From the NCBI GenBank assembly GCA_019247865.1, contig JAFBAJ010000154.1, forward strand, positions 1 to 7,679: a DNA stretch of 7,679 bases, written 5' to 3'. This DNA is from Acidobacteriota bacterium (GTDB taxonomy: Bacteria > Acidobacteriota > Blastocatellia > Pyrinomonadales > Pyrinomonadaceae). Of the stretch, positions 6,214-7,679 are shown in pieces; position 1 is the stretch's first letter; each line of letters begins with the position of its first letter. The notes beneath the pieces are model-generated. The model saw nothing but the letters and a program-made list of their open reading frames with translations. It ran no database searches and was not told where the DNA came from. A program made the position numbers and the translations under genes.

Positions 6214-6298
6214 GGTCTTTGGACTTAGGTCTTTGGTCTTTGATGTCTGATTCAATGTTGAATCGCGGACAAAGACCAAAGGCCAAAGACGGAAGACC
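6214..6298. repeat. Element B: heptamer-repeat inverted repeat filling the murC-murB spacer
   Basis: The left arm (6214-6241) consists of four 7-base units: GGTCTTT, GGACTTA, GGTCTTT, GGTCTTT. The right arm (6271-6298) is AAAGACC, AAAGGCC, AAAGACG, GAAGACC. The arms are complementary at 23 of 28 positions, with the innermost unit perfect. GTC/GAC (6245-6247 and 6268-6270) and an inner palindrome at 6249-6264 extend the fold. The right arm starts at the last base of the murC TAG and the left arm ends 10 bases before the murB ATG, so the element is almost the whole spacer. It would form a long hairpin in the operon mRNA next to the murB ribosome binding site. No long U tract follows, so a terminator is unlikely. 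Confidence 0.8.
6249..6264. repeat. Inner palindrome of element B
   Basis: GATTCAATGTTGAATC is a perfect 7-base inverted repeat around TG (equivalently 6 base pairs with a 4-base loop). It lies at the centre of element B, between the heptamer arms, and would cap the larger hairpin. Element A has no matching palindrome in its 11-base loop. Confidence 0.75.
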
Positions 6299-7679
6299 TA
6301 TCTGCGAAGCAGATTTAATAGCTGTTCCCCGGCCCTGTAGACGGGCCCCGCGCCGAGCGTAATGACGAGATCGCCTTCGCGCACGTGTTCGCGCAAAATC
6401 TCCGCCGCCCCGTCGAGCGCGCCGATGTAGCGCGCGTTCTTGTGACCGTAACGCTTGATGGCTTCGGTCAGAGCCTCTGAAGTGACGCCCTCGATGGGGT
6501 CTTCGCTCGCGGCGTAGATGTCCGCGACGAGGAGCGCGTCGGCGTTGTTGAAGGACTGCGCGAAGCCCTCCATCTGATCCTGCGTCCGCGAGTAGCGATG
6601 CGGCTGAAAGAGCACCACGATGCGCCGTCCAGCCGAACCGATCTTCGCCGCCGCGAGCGTCGCTTTGATCTCCGTCGGATGATGACCGTAATCATCCACG
6701 ACGAGCACGCCCGCCTCTTCGCCTTTGAACTGAAACCGGCGGTCTGCGTTCGTGAAAAGTTTTAGAGCCTCCGCGATCTGCTCGAACGGCACGTCGAGCT
6801 CAAAGCCGACCGCGATGGCCGCGAGCGCGTTGTACACATTGTGCAGGCCCGGCACGTGCAAAGTGACCTCGCCCAGCGCTTCGGCTCCCTGCCAGACGGT
6901 AAAGCTTGAGCCGAAGACCTGGTCGAAGCGTATCCCGTGCGCGGAGATGTCCGCCTGCGCGCTGAGACCATAAGAGACGCGCCGCCGCTTGACGTGCGGG
7001 ATGACGGCCTGCACCTGCGGATCGTCGAGACACAGGATGGCCGCGCCGTAGAACGGAACCTTGTTGACAAAGCTCGTGAAGCACTCGCGCACGTCGTCCA
7101 TGTCCCGGTAGTAATCCATGTGCTCGCGGTCAATGTTAGTGACGACCGCGATGGTGGGCGTCAGCATCAGGAACGAGCGGTCGCTCTCGTCCGCTTCGGC
7201 CACCATCAGATCGCTCTTGCCGAGCCGCGCGTTCGAGCCGAAAGCTCCGACCACGCCGCCGACCACAACGGTCGGGTCGAGCTTCGCGTAGCCGAGCACC
7301 GTCGCCACCATCGAAGTCGTCGTCGTCTTGCCGTGCGAACCGGCCACCGCGACCGTGTGCGGCTTGAGACGCATCAACTCCGCCAGCATCTCCGCGCGCG
7401 GGATGACCGGGATCGAACGCTGCCGCGCTTCAATCAGCTCCGGGTTATCATCACGCACGGCGGTCGAGCGCACGACGACATGTGCGTCTCCGACATTCTC
7501 TGCGCGATGCCCTTCGGTCACTTCCACGCCCAACTTCTCCAGCCGCTCCGTCACGCTAGACTTCTTCGCATCCGAGCCCGACACGCGAAAGCCAAGATTG
7601 CACAAGACCTCCGCGATGCCGGACATGCCGATGCCGCCGATGCCGACGAAATGGATGTTGCCGATGGACAGCGGCAGTG
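6298..7679 (-). CDS. murC: UDP-N-acetylmuramate--L-alanine ligase MurC (start just outside the window)
   Basis: MurC joins L-alanine to UDP-MurNAc using ATP, the first amino-acid step of the peptidoglycan stem, in the cytoplasm. The frame is open to the right edge and gives 459 residues. Numbered from the first complete visible codon, the UDP-binding [18 protein letters not shown] is at 8-25, the ATP loop [12 protein letters not shown] at 112-123, EADESDRSF at 161-169, [11 protein letters not shown] at 180-190, HNVYNALAA at 279-287, [10 protein letters not shown] at 328-337 and [10 protein letters not shown] at 357-366. All three Mur ligase domains are present. MurC proteins usually begin a few residues before the glycine loop, so only a handful of codons should be missing; the ATG at 7626 is inside that loop and is not the start. 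The stop TAG (6300-6298) touches element B. murB follows, 94 bases on. Confidence 0.96.
   Translation of the reverse strand, partial: LPLSIGNIHFVGIGGIGMSGIAEVLCNLGFRVSGSDAKKSSVTERLEKLGVEVTEGHRAENVGDAHVVVRSTAVRDDNPELIEARQRSIPVIPRAEMLAELMRLKPHTVAVAGSHGKTTTTSMVATVLGYAKLDPTVVVGGVVGAFGSNARLGKSDLMVAEADESDRSFLMLTPTIAVVTNIDREHMDYYRDMDDVRECFTSFVNKVPFYGAAILCLDDPQVQAVIPHVKRRRVSYGLSAQADISAHGIRFDQVFGSSFTVWQGAEALGEVTLHVPGLHNVYNALAAIAVGFELDVPFEQIAEALKLFTNADRRFQFKGEEAGVLVVDDYGHHPTEIKATLAAAKIGSAGRRIVVLFQPHRYSRTQDQMEGFAQSFNNADALLVADIYAASEDPIEGVTSEALTEAIKRYGHKNARYIGALDGAAEILREHVREGDLVITLGAGPVYRAGEQLLNLLRR

Overview
The window is a compact, GC-rich bacterial chromosomal segment in which every supported gene lies on the minus strand. 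In order of transcription (right to left) the genes are murC, murB, ftsQ, ftsA, ftsZ, hfq and a pdxA homologue. The first five are the distal half of a division and cell wall (dcw) cluster. The order murC-murB-ftsQ-ftsA-ftsZ with no ddl, a divergent Hfq with the WYDR and LKHNIKYMYK signatures, the high GC and the use of TTG and GTG starts together suggest an Acidobacteriota bacterium, perhaps Blastocatellia. That placement is inference from recall, not from a search.

Layout. 7679-6298: murC, whose first few codons lie beyond the right edge. 6297-6204: a murC-murB spacer filled almost completely by a heptamer-repeat inverted repeat (element B). 6203-5235: murB. Four bases later, from a TTG start with a strong Shine-Dalgarno sequence inside the end of murB, ftsQ (5230-4145). 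4144-4101: a short AT-rich leader with an AUG-UGA start-stop next to ftsA. 4100-2838: ftsA. 2837-2723: a spacer with a nested inverted repeat. 2722-1544: ftsZ. 1543-1267: a 277-base gene-free stretch with a second heptamer-repeat inverted repeat (element A) just after the ftsZ stop and an 8-base inverted repeat in the hfq leader. 1266-859: hfq. 776 to the left edge: the first 258 codons of pdxA. No tRNA, rRNA, CRISPR, insertion sequence or convincing plus-strand gene was seen.

How the genes work together. MurC and MurB make the cytoplasmic peptidoglycan precursor: MurB makes UDP-MurNAc and MurC adds L-alanine. FtsZ forms the division ring, FtsA ties it to the membrane and FtsQ links the ring to periplasmic septal synthesis. 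Hfq (RNA chaperone) and PdxA (pyridoxal phosphate synthesis) follow in the same direction and may be co-transcribed or have their own promoter.

The genes are standard. The most unusual material is between them: two inverted repeats built from 7-base tandem units (GTCCCAA type after ftsZ, GGTCTTT type between murC and murB) with the same architecture but different unit sequence. They look like members of a dispersed intergenic repeat family that would fold into long hairpins in the mRNA.
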